Below are positions 33,833-45,391 of a DNA stretch of 64,000 nt, in pieces. The DNA is taken from positions 62,001-126,000 of the forward strand of contig MU277699.1 in the NCBI GenBank assembly GCA_022385805.1. The letters run 5' to 3'. A program made the position numbers and the translations under genes. The notes under the pieces are model-generated. The model saw only the letters and a program-made list of their open reading frames with translations. It searched no databases and was not told the DNA's origin. The first letter of the stretch is position 1, and each line of letters starts with the position of its first letter. The stretch comes from Pilatotrama ljubarskyi (Eukaryota; Basidiomycota; Agaricomycetes; Polyporales; Polyporaceae).

Positions 33833-36800
33833 TCAGACCAGAGTGACAAAGTTGTTACCGCAGAACGGGCACCGCCGCGTCGCATCGAGCAGATCTCGAA
33901 GCACCCAGCTGCCACGCGCGGAGTTCGGAAGCCAGCCTGCGTCGTGCACTGGCGCCTCCTCCGAGGACGCTGGGACGAACGCCTTGCGGTTGCAGCCCAC
34001 GCATGTTCGGACCATGGGTGTGGCAAGGAGAAGCGACGTAACGCAGCAACGGGCTATGTTATATGTCAGTTGATGTGGCCAGAAACAACGATCTCCCTAG
34101 TGTACATACCCCACACGTGGCCGTTCGGACACACGGCGCTGTCCGGGTCTTGCAAAGGAATCGGAGCGTGACACGCGGGGCAAAGTTCGTCAAGGCTATC
34201 CTCGCCGCCTGCGGTCGCCTGTGCTTTTGCTAAATGGGGCAACTGAGAAGATAATTCTTCGGCTTCCTCCACCAATGTTAACGGTGTGGCTAGAAGTGCG
34301 GCCAAGAGAATGGTACGGCGGGCGAAGTAGACGTCCCCCGCTGGATGTTCCCAGTCAGCAACCGCACGTCGCAGATGCACAAAACTCGAATAACGTACAG
34401 TTCAGTACACGCCTGACAGCCGACAGGTGTCGGAGCACCGTGAGGAGGAAATGCGCTCGAATGGTGCGAATGCAGTAAGTGACCGTCTCTGCGAACTGCT
34501 GCTGTATATCGGCTGCTGCGCAGCGGCTCTGTACGCAAGTAAATTTGGCATCGTCGCTTGATATCCGGTAGCATGGACGAACCTGACAGAAAGCAGCAAC
34601 GGCATGCCGGATGCGTTGTGATTGGATGCTACTCCATCCAAAGAGGTGCGTTATCAAGCTCCTTACGAAGTCGCGGGATAACATTGCTCCTCTATCACCC
34701 TCGTACGTCGGTATGACGAAGTCGGGGACATCTTCGCCGGACGGTCTCTGATGAATAGTGTCCAGAATGCGCTTGTGCAATCGAGCTATTTTCTGTGCAT
34801 CTCGGAGGTGCAGAAAGATCGCCCGTAGCTGGGACATAGGCGCTTCTCCGAGTCCTATAATCAGATGTCACAGAGTGCCGAATTCTCGGTGAAGTGCGAG
34901 AGAATACCATGCTGTGGAGTTCCGATGCGCTCCGCGAGCTCTCGCATAATGCGCTCGTCTAAGTCTTCGGCCCACATTTGGGCTACAACCAATGAGCTGA
35001 TGTGCTTAGCATCATGTTTGTAGCTGAAATCGGTCGGCCGAGTCGCTCTGCGCGGGAAGCAGCGTGAGATGAGCTTCTGGATGTCGAGTGCTGGAGACGT
35101 ACTCATAGGTCCACACGAACGTTGAACCGCCATCGTAACTTGCCATGCCGGTGATTCGGTCCACATCTCTGAACGCCATCCTGTCAAGCTCAGCCCTAAG
35201 GAAGACGCGACGGGAGACCGCGGATAGCGACTCCGATGAGACGTCCGACGTTGGCGGGTTGAGGGTAGGGTTCAGCGAGAGTCTATGAATGGCGTGGATA
35301 GACCCGTCGGATAGCGAGACGACACACGCGTCGCGCTCAGGTACATAACAGATACCGGATACTGTGCAAAGGGCCGAAGAGCCCACGGAGCGTTGTTGCG
35401 CTTGAAGGAGAAGAGTTGTGCAATCCGGCTGCTCGGACTGAGAAGACCGGGCGGACCAAACATGCAAGGTTCCCGCTTTGTGGACTATCAGAATCGGCTA
35501 GGATATGCGAGTTCCCGGTAAATTTTCGCCCGGTAAATCAAGGAGTAGAGGACTCACGCTGCGCCCACGACGATCAGCCCACTTCATGCCAGTTACGGCT
35601 CTGCCGTCAGCTTCGCAGGCCGTACTGTCATGCTTGCAGATACTCAGGTCCAGATCATGATCCGACGAGATGTTAGTGAGGGACGGCTTTAGCGAGAAGG
35701 CCTGACGGATGTTGTAGATAGAGACGGAGCCATCAGCCGCTCCGCATGCAAGCATCGCTTCACCTAGAACGCCCTCAAAACCTGGCAGCGCCGCGGATTT
35801 AAAATCACTCACAGGTACCGTTCTGGGAGTCGGTCCAGGCAGACCATGCCAGATGCGTCACCCATCTGTCAGCAACGGGTGCGTTACCCACTAGGACCAT
35901 ACCTTGCGTAGCAAGGTCAAACCTGGAAAGCGGTTGAACTGCGCCTGCGGCTACGATTCTGAGCGTAGGCATACCTGAGAAAGGTGACGGAGCCGGCGCG
36001 ATTGCCAACGGCGAGGAGAGAGGCGTCAAAGGATGGGGCAGGCGTGAGACCCCAATCAGGTTGTGGTGCCCATCCAATGCCTGTGAAAGGGTTAAATTCA
36101 GCGGCCATCATAAAATCAGTAGAAGCCGCGAGCACTAACGTACACGTAGATTGTGCTTGCAGCGTTTTCAACAACGTCGGACTGGTCCCTCCCAGCGCAG
36201 CTGTCTTTAAAACAGAAGTGACGTCTTGTAGCTGTCAGCGGGCTTGATCAGTCGATGATTAGCAACGGAAAGCAGCTGGGCTCACCTTATTCCACTCTCC
36301 TGTGAGAAAATTCTTGGGTGCCCCCCATAAGGTTAGCTCAAGGTTGGAGTTTAGTAAGGCAAGGAGGCATCTGGGCGTTGGCAGTAGAATTGTTCGGCCT
36401 CAGTGAATAAGGAGGCGGAGAAGACATATTCCGCACCCGCCGCTGGCAGTGAGATGGCTTGGTGATAGCGCCAAGGCTTGCAGAGAAGGGTCAAGAGAGC
36501 CTAGGCAGACGCTCCCCCAGTCTACACAGTAATGAGCCTGCCGTCAGCTTTTCCGAGGAAAGGGGCTACCTTGACAGTCGGTTGCCCACTGATGCAGAAC
36601 AGACCGATCAAACTCAACCAGGGTCCGCAACCAGGCCAGAGGGCGCGCGCTATATAACGGCGGCTTGGAGTCAAACGCCTGCTTCATGACCGACGACAGC
36701 TCGACGTTGACGCCCGAATCAGGAGTCTGGAGCATCATTAATCATGGAAGGCTGATGAGTAACAGGAGAAGTATACCAAGATGTAGACTGCATGCTTGGT

Positions 36801-36905
36801 CAAGAGGATTGCCTGACCGTCTTGGGAGAACTGGAGGGCGTTCGCGGACGGGAATATTGACACCGACGGCAAACTCAACGCCGTGTAGACTGGAAGTTCC
36901 GTCAT
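33833..36905 (-). CDS. TFIIIC subunit with N-terminal beta-propeller and C-terminal zinc fingers (Tfc9/GTF3C4-like)
   Basis: Subunit of the RNA polymerase III factor TFIIIC. The first exons are 36905-36777, 36726-36570 and 36521-36437. They read MTELPVYTALSLPSVSIFPS, then TPDSGVNVEL, then SLGSLDPSLQALALSPSHLT. WD40-like blades continue with LLALLNSNLELTLWG, DASLLAVGNRAGSVTFLR, WVTHLAWSAWTDSQ and EAMLACGAADGSVSIYNIRQ. The C-terminus has paired treble-clef-like fingers: CPACHAPIPL with CPNGHVW, then RTCVGCNRKAF with RRCPFCGNNFVTLV at the stop. Both the N-terminal propeller and the C-terminal zinc-finger domain are the hallmarks of this subunit. Middle exon borders were not all resolved. The gene converges on the S53 protease with 248 bp between stops. 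Confidence 0.85.
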
Positions 36906-37708
36906 GCCTCGGATCGCTGCAGCCTGTGGCCGTTTGTCCTATGAGGTTTCAGACGGAATAACTACACCAAGACGAGAGGCACCGCAAGGTATTCTTCGGT
37001 ACAGAATCGTTTCGTCCTACACGGCTCCGATCTGTGTCGGGAAATTGGACTAAGTAATACGGTCCGTTCAAGCGGTAAGCAGATTACTGGGCAACCACTG
37101 CTGCCTCTGTGGAACTATTCTGCGGGACGAGACGGCGAGGGTCAACAAGAGGCCTTCCTCGCAATAGGTGGAATGGAGAGCTCCGTTTGAGACGCCTTGG
37201 GTCAAGCGGCGACTGAAACTCACTAATTGGCCCGATCTGTCGGAGTCGGAACAGTTAGCTTTGCTTGGCACAAACAATTCGAACTGCGCTCTGAGATCTG
37301 AGCGCCCAAGATTGGTGGTTGTGCAGCTTGTGCTTGGTGCCTGCTTGACTTGAATGACTACCGCCAGGCAGTGTAGAGCGGCAGTGTGATCTTCGCACCC
37401 GACGAAACGTTCGACATGACTGTCTGATACTTCATACTCCTCGGCGTATATTGAGGTACTGATGCTGCTGAGTGGAATAGGATCTCACATTCTGTTACCT
37501 GCACATGACGCGCCACGACGTTGAGGTACTGGACACCATCGGCACTCCAGACTACCTCGATGGCGACTTGTCTGTGGACGGTACGCAGCTCCGTCGCCAC
37601 ATGGAACGCGTCGCTTCTTACGAGTAACCGACAGACGTGGACGTCGTGCCACACATGCGCCCTCCCAATCCTGAGGAGTCGGAAGGTCTGTGACGCCGCT
37701 GCCCCGGT
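36906..37708. other. Divergent promoter region, TFIIIC subunit / acidic protein
   Basis: The 0.8-kb gap lies between two genes transcribed away from each other. No gene or repeat is seen. Confidence 0.4.
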
Positions 37709-38140
37709 ATGGCTAACGTCGTTCACACTACATCAGTTCTTCCTTCCCAGGTGCATCCGTCCTATCCATATGGTAACCCGTTGAGTATCAAACATCCGGC
37801 GTCGCTACCCCGGCGGCCATACGATCCAGCTTCGCGTGCGTTATTCGAAGACATGGGATATGGCGGTGGCGGCGTCAACGGATCGCTGCGTTGGAGAGAT
37901 CTCGCGCTCGACTTGCTGTTTCCCGTCGACCAGGCACGCGAGGAAGCCGAAAAGGCTGCACAGGCCCGCAAGATGGCCAGTGGCACCACTTCCAACCATC
38001 CGCCCCCGCAACCGCCTCCCCCGCAAGACCAGACTGTAGATGAGGAGGAAGACGAGAACGATGAAAACGATGCTGACGAGGACGAAGAGGGCGATGGGGA
38101 AGGAGAGGGCGAATCCAGCTTCGGGGATGACGAAGAATAG
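37709..38140 (+). CDS. Small hypothetical protein with acidic C-terminal tail
   Basis: Single-exon frame of 143 residues from ATG 37709; an upstream exon cannot be excluded. The middle reads PYDPASRALFEDMGYGGGGV and RWRDLALDLLFPVDQAREEA, which looks like structured sequence. The last 40 residues are almost entirely Asp, Glu and Gly after a proline-rich linker. No family is recognised. A long antisense frame exists but is explained by the repetitive acidic codons. The gene borders the poorest stretch of the window. Confidence 0.5.
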   Translation: MANVVHTTSVLPSQVHPSYPYGNPLSIKHPASLPRRPYDPASRALFEDMGYGGGGVNGSLRWRDLALDLLFPVDQAREEAEKAAQARKMASGTTSNHPPPQPPPPQDQTVDEEEDENDENDADEDEEGDGEGEGESSFGDDEE

Positions 38141-39202
38141 CTACTTCGGCCGTCGCTCAGGGAACTCGTTGGCTGTGCGCCAGGCCCCAGGCGCTGTTTC
38201 CCACTACGGGTACGCAAGGGCTTGTATGTAACACTATCTAGGAGCGCCTTTGGACCTTCGGCGTGCGTCGCGCCCGCCGTTTCGCCGCCGTCCGGCTTCT
38301 GTATCACCCCCTGATGTATGCAACGGGATACCAGAACGGGGGACGTCATCTCGGAGACAATACTTGCACGCGTGCCAGGCTCGCGAGAAGGAGTTCTATC
38401 GGCAACAGTGGCGGCTCCGCGCAGCGCACTCAGACTCATACCTTACTAAGGTAAGAACTAGACGTCTGGGCGAGCTTCCAGCCGAACTCTGGTATGGAAG
38501 CTATTTTGTGAGAACGGACTGCTCTTCGAGCTCGTTCAAGGGGAATTCACAATCAGCGTGTGCCTGAAGTAGCACATGCGCTTTTCGCCTAGACGCATTT
38601 TGTCAGAGCCACTGGAGTCGGAATGGTAAGAGGGTCTAGGCATTACTTTAGCGTGGCGTTTCAGGTGCATTCACCCAGATGAGCTCCGTCAGAGAAGTTG
38701 CCGAGCCACATGCGCGGACTGGTGAAAGGGCTTCGCGAAGACTTGCATCATGATTGAGCTGAGCTGCCCATGAGCCTGTGATTGTCAATTGACACAACTT
38801 AGGCTACGCCCTGCGGGGGGTGACATTCGTGCGATCACGGTCCGCTCCAGCAGATGATCGCATCCCGGCTACGCGAACGCAAGGGACTCCGTACATGGAT
38901 CGCTGGGAAAGTGGGAAGGCCTCTACGGTCATGGTGAGAGTCATTGCGCACGCCGGTTGACTGAGAATCACGGTGCGGATGTCCACGTCTGCCCCGCTGC
39001 AGACGTTGTAATTGGAAAGCTGCATTTCAGGACTGCCAAGTACTCGGAGAACCTGGTAGTACGGTCTGCGGACTCTATAGGAGGTGTGTATTGCAACAGC
39101 GCGCATGATGATAGTTGCCCACAATTGAGGGATGCCACTAGCACTGGTGGTTGCGCCGAGGATGCACCGGACATCCGCGTTCCGATACAGATAGAACGTC
39201 AC
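38141..39202. other. Gene-poor region left of the MITE
   Basis: The 1.06-kb region has no convincing gene. It should contain the 3' UTR of the acidic-protein gene. Open frames are short and featureless. Confidence 0.35.
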
Positions 39203-39654
39203 TGGATGACTTCCCGTAAGGCTTTTCAGACGGGCGCTTGTCTGAAAACTCGGGCGCTCTTCTGAAAACCGCGTTGGGCTACCAAAGAAAGCAGGCGTAC
39301 CGAGATCCGGGGAAGAGATTCACAGTCCGACCATAAACTCCGACGGGCGCTCGTTTTCAGAAGGCCTTCAGAAGCGCCCAAATCTGAAAGGGGGGGTCGA
39401 CCCCCCCTTCTAAACTGCAATGATTCTGAAAACAGCATAAACGGAAGGTGGGGCGGCCGAGAAAGGCAGGGAGGGCGGCGCGCGCCATCACAAAACTACC
39501 ATCCTGGTGCAGGAGAGACGCTGAGGGCAGCTGAGTAAGCCGGCCATGGGGTATATCCAATCTAGATCCTGTTTTCAATCGCCGACTCGATCATGGTGGA
39601 GTCGACAGTTTACAGACGAGCGCCCGTCTGAAAAGCCTTACGGGAAGTCATCCA
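39203..39654. mobile_element. 452-bp MITE with long terminal inverted repeats and subterminal motif array
   Basis: The termini are inverted repeats of about 47 bp. The first 36 bases, starting TGGATGACTTCCCGTAAGGC, are identical in both ends, and two mismatches follow. The 8-mer TCTGAAAA or its complement occurs at 39223, 39241, 39261, 39354, 39425 and 39627. Most copies adjoin a GGGCGC(T) block, a pattern like transposase-binding subterminal repeats. A 22-bp perfect palindrome (seven G, TCGA, seven C with flanking AA/TT) sits at 39388-39409. There is no transposase frame. I see no clear target-site duplication, so the superfamily is uncertain; long TIRs and subterminal repeats suggest hAT or Mutator relatives. 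The near-identity of the termini suggests fairly recent movement. Confidence 0.85.
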
Positions 39655-40916
39655 CTATGTCCAAAAGTGCTCTCATCATACTATCCCGTCCCTAGATGCT
39701 GGACGCCCAACAGAATTTCGGGCTCAGTTTCGACATAGCAGTCCCAAAACATCTCCAAAATTCATTCTGCTTGTTTTTCAGGCATGGCCACTGTATCCCC
39801 TAAGGCTTCCTGCAAGAAGATTTGCACAAAAATGCACATACAGGAGATGAGAGCCAGCAGAAAGCCCTCTAACCCAGGAATCTGGAAACCTAAGCGCCGT
39901 ACGGCCTGGAGACATTCACCTTCTGTTACTTTGCTCACAGGTCCTGATTTCCTCATCCAACTTCCTGAAATACCAAGCAGCCCATTGAGCTCTATGCGGC
40001 CATACAGAAAGTATGTGTGTACGGTGCAATCGTGCTAAGCTACAAGGCAATGTCCAGCTTCTGGGGTCACCCTGGGCGCTTATCCAGAATCTGGGGACGG
40101 GATAGTACCAGGAGCGGCGCTCGCGGCAGTCGAGCTCCTGACCTCTCGTAAGTCCCATGCTGGGAGAACAGCGAGACGAAGCGCCACTTCCGAGTCAAAA
40201 AGCACCGGTGCCAGTACCAGTGCCAATCGGTAATCGGACGGCCCTTCGATGCCAGAGCCCAGGTCTCTCTGCCGCGACGACGCAAGGATCAGCAAGAAGT
40301 TCGGCGTATGAGAGCCTCGTGGGCATCGTCCGATGTCCAGATGACGACCGCAGATGGACCGCCTCCGCCGGGAATCGCATAAGGCACAGCTGGTGAGATA
40401 TCTTGCTCACCACCGACAGTGCGCTTGTTCTGCGCTCAGAAGCTCGCGCGAAGCGCCACAAAGCATGATTAGAGTGCGGTAGAACTTCCAGAACCCGTCC
40501 TCAACTGGGTGCGCTATGGGAGATCTCGATCGTGTCAAGATCTCCTCTTGACAGCGTGGTCATGCGACTCAACTCTGGACGGACTCATTAGGATCCCGGC
40601 GCTGCGGGAGGCGGCACACGCATGTACAGACAAGAACATCCGGATAATTGTCCGCGAACGGAGGTCTAAGGGCTAGAGCGAATACAAGACGACACTACTA
40701 CGACGACGTACGAGACCGAGAGTCTACTACAACAGTCCATGATAGCCGCCAAGAAAGGTAGTGGTGAAGGTCTATGTACGACGGGTAAATTTTCGACGGA
40801 GCGTCGAGGTGGCAAGCGAGAATTAGAGAGCGAAGATATCTACATTATACGCACAATTTTCTTTTGTGTGTATGCTGTCAGGGACAGCCGGGGTGCGAGG
40901 GACGGATCCGGGCGCG
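39655..40916. other. Gene-poor region right of the MITE
   Basis: The 1.26-kb region includes a less GC-rich patch at about 39680-40030 whose base composition differs from its surroundings. It may be decayed transposon sequence, but I recognise no domain. The right part is the 3' side of the MYND gene. Confidence 0.35.
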
Positions 40917-41652
40917 TTACTTGTACGCGAGGAAGTAAGCCGAAAGTGCGGGAAGATCGTTGGACCCTGCGTCGGAATAGCCTTGGCGTCGGGATCCGTT
41001 GAATTTGAGGACTACGACCGGCCCGCACCACGGTTTTGACGCGTGGCCGTTGGTTATGCGATATATCGCACGGTTGATCGGCGAGCCCCGCTGCAGCGAT
41101 GTCGGACAATACCAGATGTGCAGCGGGAAGCGAAGCGGCTCGCCGTTGAGGCCTTGCGTGAGAATGATTGTGGCCGGAATACTTTCTGGAAAATATTCCT
41201 GCACGAGCGGGGACGGGCATATTCCCTGAGAGATCGCGCCCTGAGGGCGGCACTGCACTGTGATTATGCGCGAGCGCTCTACGCAGCCCGCGAGTCAGAC
41301 GACATGGCATGCTGCGCGCCAAAAATTCAGGACGCGTACCTTCATGAGGCATGAACAACAACGCTGAGACGGAGACGAGCTCCGCCTGAGCGGGAGGAGG
41401 CGTCGCGATCATAGCCGGGTATTGAGGTTGCTGAGTATTGATGGGGACGCACTCTCGCCGATGGCGGGGCCAGTCCTGTAGATCGGGATCGGGCAAAGTT
41501 AGCTGGAAATAGCGAGCTGCGGATAGATTATATCGACGTACGCTCTGGAGGTGCTCGGGCGTGCAGTACCACGCACCCTGACAGCGGCTGCACCACATGG
41601 AGGTGGGCCGACAGCAAACGGTACAGGGGTGGTTAATGAGCGAAGTGTTCAT
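40917..41652 (-). CDS. MYND-type zinc-finger protein
   Basis: Three exons (41652-41542, 41475-41340, 41257-40917) close to 195 residues. The N-terminal MYND finger reads CTVCCRPTSMWCSRCQGAWY, then CTPEHLQS, and after an intron DWPRHRRECVP, giving the expected Cys and His ligands. Such fingers bind proline-rich peptides. The rest has no other named domain, but has a strongly structured C-terminus, GPVVVLKFNGSRRQGYSDAG, ending YFLAYK. Intron 1 is 66 nt, in frame and free of stops, and sits inside the MYND finger, so retention would insert 22 residues between zinc ligands. Probable role in transcriptional or signalling complexes, inferred from the finger only. Confidence 0.82.
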
Positions 41653-42444
41653 AATGAGGGAATATAGTAGTGGCGGATGAACAGGAAACGACCGACGAGG
41701 ATTGTGAGGGCATATGACGGAACGGCTGCTCTTTTATTTGCGAGGCCAGCGGCTGTTGCCGCGTGAACAACAGGCCGTTTTCCTCGGTGTCTTGAAGAGA
41801 TCTGAAGGGGGAGTAGGAGGTACGTAAGTGGACGGACCTCCTAAGGAACGAGAGCGAGAAAATGCTTACTTGGAAAGTTGATGCAGCATGGCACGCATCA
41901 CAGCACGGTACGCGGGTGATCACACACCGCTCACCCCCCGGCGAGCCAATGGTACCCTATGTGAAACGGTAAAATATAGTCTATAATGGAGCGGCGCGCC
42001 GCGTTCCCAACTGTTCCCATCGTGTACAAATCAGGCGTGCTGTACCGAGTCACGCAACGAGCTGTACGACCGCCGTCTGGCACTGGCAGGTGGTAATGTA
42101 TCATACCGAGCTAGAAGCAGTGCGTGGATTCTATCGGATATGCATGGGGAAGTGTGACACCCAGATTCCAAAGAGTCACCGCTCAGATCGTCGGCGTGCT
42201 TCCCAGGGTCTATTGCCAGCGTCGGCAAGAGGTTGGAGGCGTGCAAGCTCGGAGACGGCGTTTTAGCCTTCGGGCGATGTTCAGGGCACTGACACAGTCC
42301 GCCGGCTCGACAACCGGAGACGGTCTCCGGCAGGGGCCCGGCTTCCCCGGACACTGCCGGCCCAGCTCCGGTACCGGCGCCAGTTGCACGCGTCTCTGCG
42401 CGAGTTGGAGCACCAAGTCCGCCCTCGCTCTAACTGCATCCACC
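41653..42444. other. Divergent promoter region MYND gene / RBM8
   Basis: The 0.79-kb gap lies between two divergent start codons and must hold both promoters. No additional gene is seen. Confidence 0.4.
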
Positions 42445-43160
42445 ATGTCCGACGATGGCATGAACATCGACGACGGTGTGTGACTCGTGCTCGGGACAAT
42501 CCACCTTGCTCATATATCATCTTCACGCAGGCGGCGTCGTCAGAAGGAAGGGCAGAGGTTTCCAGAGCGCCGCAGGTATGTGCCATCCCCGGACTTGCAA
42601 CATCTGAACATGCTACATTCGCGTCCGCAGGAAACGAGAGCGCCGTCACGTCGGAACAGGTCTTTGACCGCGTGGACACCACCCAAACATCGGAAACTCG
42701 GGCTGCTCGATGTATGTGCCACCACACGGTCTTGCCCCGGATGCTGACGCAAACATGCTGCCGACGCAGCTGTCGAAGGATGGATTGTAATGGTCACCGG
42801 TGTCCACGAGGAGGCGACCGAGGAGGACGTGATGGACAAGTTTGCGGAGTATGGCGAGATAAAAAACCTCCATCTAAACTTGGACAGGCGAACGGGATAT
42901 GTCAAGGTGCGCCATTCCTTTGTCCGTGCATTGCTTTGATACCCACCTGCGACAATTAGGGCTACGCCTTAGTGGAGTACGAAACGATGGCCGAGGCGCA
43001 GGCAGCCATCGATGGCGCGTCCGGAACAACGTTACTGGAGCAGACCATCCAATGCGACTTCGCCTTTGTCAGACCACCGCCTGCAGGACCGAAGAAGGGT
43101 CGAGGACGTGAGGGAAGGGGTCGGAGCGCCAGTCCGTCCCGTCGGAGGGGAGGAGAGTGA
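42445..43160 (+). CDS. RBM8A: Exon-junction complex RNA-binding protein Y14/RBM8A
   Basis: Core exon-junction complex subunit that pairs with Mago and marks spliced mRNA. Five exons (42445-42475, 42531-42575, 42631-42711, 42770-42906, 42960-43160) close to 164 residues. The N-terminus contains KGRGFQ, as in Y14. The RRM has RNP2-like [13 protein letters not shown], the helix [23 protein letters not shown]1-like [12 protein letters not shown], and the helix [12 protein letters not shown]. The C-terminus is Arg/Ser/Gly-rich ([14 protein letters not shown]). Its presence agrees with the intron-rich, micro-exon-containing genes of this genome. The gene lies 424 bp upstream of the HP1-like gene in the same orientation. 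Confidence 0.95.
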
Positions 43161-43584
43161 AATCTTTCGATCTGCGGCATGCTCGCTCGTCGTCCTTTGT
43201 GCCATTACCGTCGTCCGTGTCTCGCCGCGGCTTCTCGCTGCTCGTCTTTTCGACTCTGTAATGTATCTGCTCTATCGGACTTAACCTTGCCTGGAAAATG
43301 TCTCGAGTCCACGAGCAGCAGCTCTCGTAATCTCCAGAATTTGATCGCCGTTTTGTCGGTGTCGGTATCAACAAGCGTAAGATGGTTTGCTCGCGCCTTG
43401 GACTGCTCGCTGCGCGACCTGCTCGCGAAAGTGCGAGGCGCGTCATGCAGAGCTCTGTTGTTTGGGCGCGCGTGACGCGAGTTTCGCACGCTCCCCTAGG
43501 CTCACCTGCGCGAAGCCTGCACCTGGCAGTCCGCCTCTCCCCTACCACATCCTCGTCGTACGACCGGTCTCACCACCCGTAAGA
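43161..43584. other. Intergenic RBM8A to HP1-like gene
   Basis: The 424-bp gap should contain the RBM8A 3' UTR and the promoter of the HP1-like gene. Nothing else is seen. Confidence 0.4.
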
Positions 43585-44704
43585 ATGCCCAGGGCTGCTG
43601 GTAAAGGGAACGTGTCTGGCAGCGAGAGTGACAACGAGCACACGCGGTCTGCAAGGAGGCGGTCGGCTTCTGCGTCCAAGAACGCGCCCAAGGACAAAGA
43701 GCGTGTCGAGGACAAGAGTGGCGAGCAGGACGACGACGACGACGAGGGCGATGAGGAAGAGTTTGAGATTGAGGCCATACTCGACGCGAAACATGGCACG
43801 TTCCCCGAGGTGCGGATCTCGCTGTCGTGCTATAAATCTGAAGTCTTACCATTCACATCCGTCTTCACGCGTCAACAGGGCCGGGTAGGTTATCTCGTGA
43901 AGTGGAAGGGATACGGGGATGAACATAACAGCTGGGTCGACGAGAACGACGCAACGTAAGTGCGGGACCGCTGACCCTCACGATCCTAGTCGCGTCACTG
44001 ACCCGCGCTGCCTTCTGCAGAGGTGCGAAAGACCTCATTTCCGAGTTCTGGAAGAAGCACAAGAAGGGCCCGCGCAAGTCCGAACCCAAGCCCAAACCCG
44101 GTCCGAAACCACGCAAGTCGTCCGTCAAGGACGCGGATTCTGATATCGAGGAGGTCGCCCCGCCAAAGAAACGCGGCAGGCCGAAGGCGACCTCCACGCG
44201 TGAGACGTCAGACGAAGAGGAGGACGACCAAAGCCGCAAGCAGAAGAAGCCGCGCAAGAGCGCAGGCTCGGCCAACAAGGCCACCAAGCGCAAGTCCACC
44301 GCTGCCGATGCGGTGGAGGAGGATGGCGAGATGTATACGGACATGCGCAAGTGGGCGGATGCGGCCAGCTGGGAGCACCTGGTTAAGAGCATCGACACTG
44401 TGGAGCGCACAGACGATGGAGACCTCTACGTATACTTCACCCTGTCAGTCTCATATTCCTTGCGTAAAATCTTGCTTTCGTCCTTCGTGCTTACCGGGAG
44501 TATGACTTTAGGAAAAATGGCAAGGGTCACGCAAAGGAGAAGTCGGAACTCTGCAAGAAGAAGATGCCATATAAGGTATGCTACCCTTCGTCCACAGTAG
44601 TCATTTGTCTACCACCAGTCTCTGATCCCCGACGTCAGCTTATCGAGTTCTACGAGAGCAATCTCCGCTGGAAGCCGTCCGATGACAATGCCATGGAAGA
44701 GTGA
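43585..44704 (+). CDS. HP1-like heterochromatin protein (chromodomain plus chromoshadow domain)
   Basis: Reader of methylated histone H3 Lys9 in heterochromatin. Five exons (43585-43809, 43879-43955, 44021-44443, 44512-44575, 44639-44704) close to 284 residues. An acidic N-terminus (EQDDDDDEGDEEE) precedes the chromodomain FEIEAILDAKHG, then GRVGYLVKWKGYGDEHNSWV, which keeps aromatic cage positions (Phe, Trp, Trp). A long Lys/Pro-rich hinge (about 105-210) follows with GRPK AT-hook-like motifs. The C-terminal chromoshadow domain reads WEHLVKSIDTVERTDDGDL, then CKKKMPYKLIEFYESNLRW. This layout matches fission yeast Swi6 and animal HP1. Confidence 0.95.
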
Positions 44705-45391
44705 ACCCGATTCAGCCTCAATGCCGGCTGTCATATCTCCAACCTACTCGCTTGACCTTGCTCTCTCCTCTTCAAAATGTCCAGTAGTTCCATTTTCCTG
44801 TACACATCCCGTTCCTCTGCCTGTACTTGCTGTCTAGGTGATGCATATCATGTCTCTTAACCTCTCCTGCCCGCCAGTCATACATGCCTCCGGTATCCAT
44901 CGGACTTAGCGGTAACCATTCTATAAGTGCCTCCAAATTCGTGGAATGCTTCTTGCCGCTCATACGTTATTCAGACACGTCCGCCGTGGCTGAGCTTGCG
45001 TCGCACATCGTGCTCCCGCAGCCCACGGGAACGCACGTTTGTAATATCCGGAAAGGTGGTATATCATGTATGCGTATGCAGTAATCAGTAAATATAACAT
45101 ATCGGTACCATAATCTGGACATGTTACGATGTACGTAGGGAGGATGACGTGGGAGTCACGTTCGCTTGGGACAACATCGGCGGCGACGTTCACGACCGCA
45201 GTATAGGTAATGCCACGAAACGAATATTCGGGGTCAAGTCGGCGGACTCATACACATCAATCGCAGGGTACGAGTCTAAACGACGCGCAAGCAATCAGCA
45301 CGGCGGCTCGGGCGCGAGGCGTGCTGCGGATACGTACTGGGATTTCGCATGGAAAGCCAACTTCCAGCCCATCCGCGCCCGAAACCCACGT
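44705..45391. other. Intergenic between two convergent genes
   Basis: The 0.69-kb gap should contain the 3' UTRs of the HP1-like gene and the minus-strand membrane protein. No gene is seen. Confidence 0.4.

Noticed and set aside
37762..38439. 225-residue minus-strand frame with a long Ser run
   Set aside because: The Ser run is the complement of the acidic GAG/GAC codons of the plus-strand gene; no independent evidence.
39784..40038. 84-residue frame in the less GC-rich patch right of the MITE
   Set aside because: It could be decayed transposon coding sequence, but no motif was recognised.
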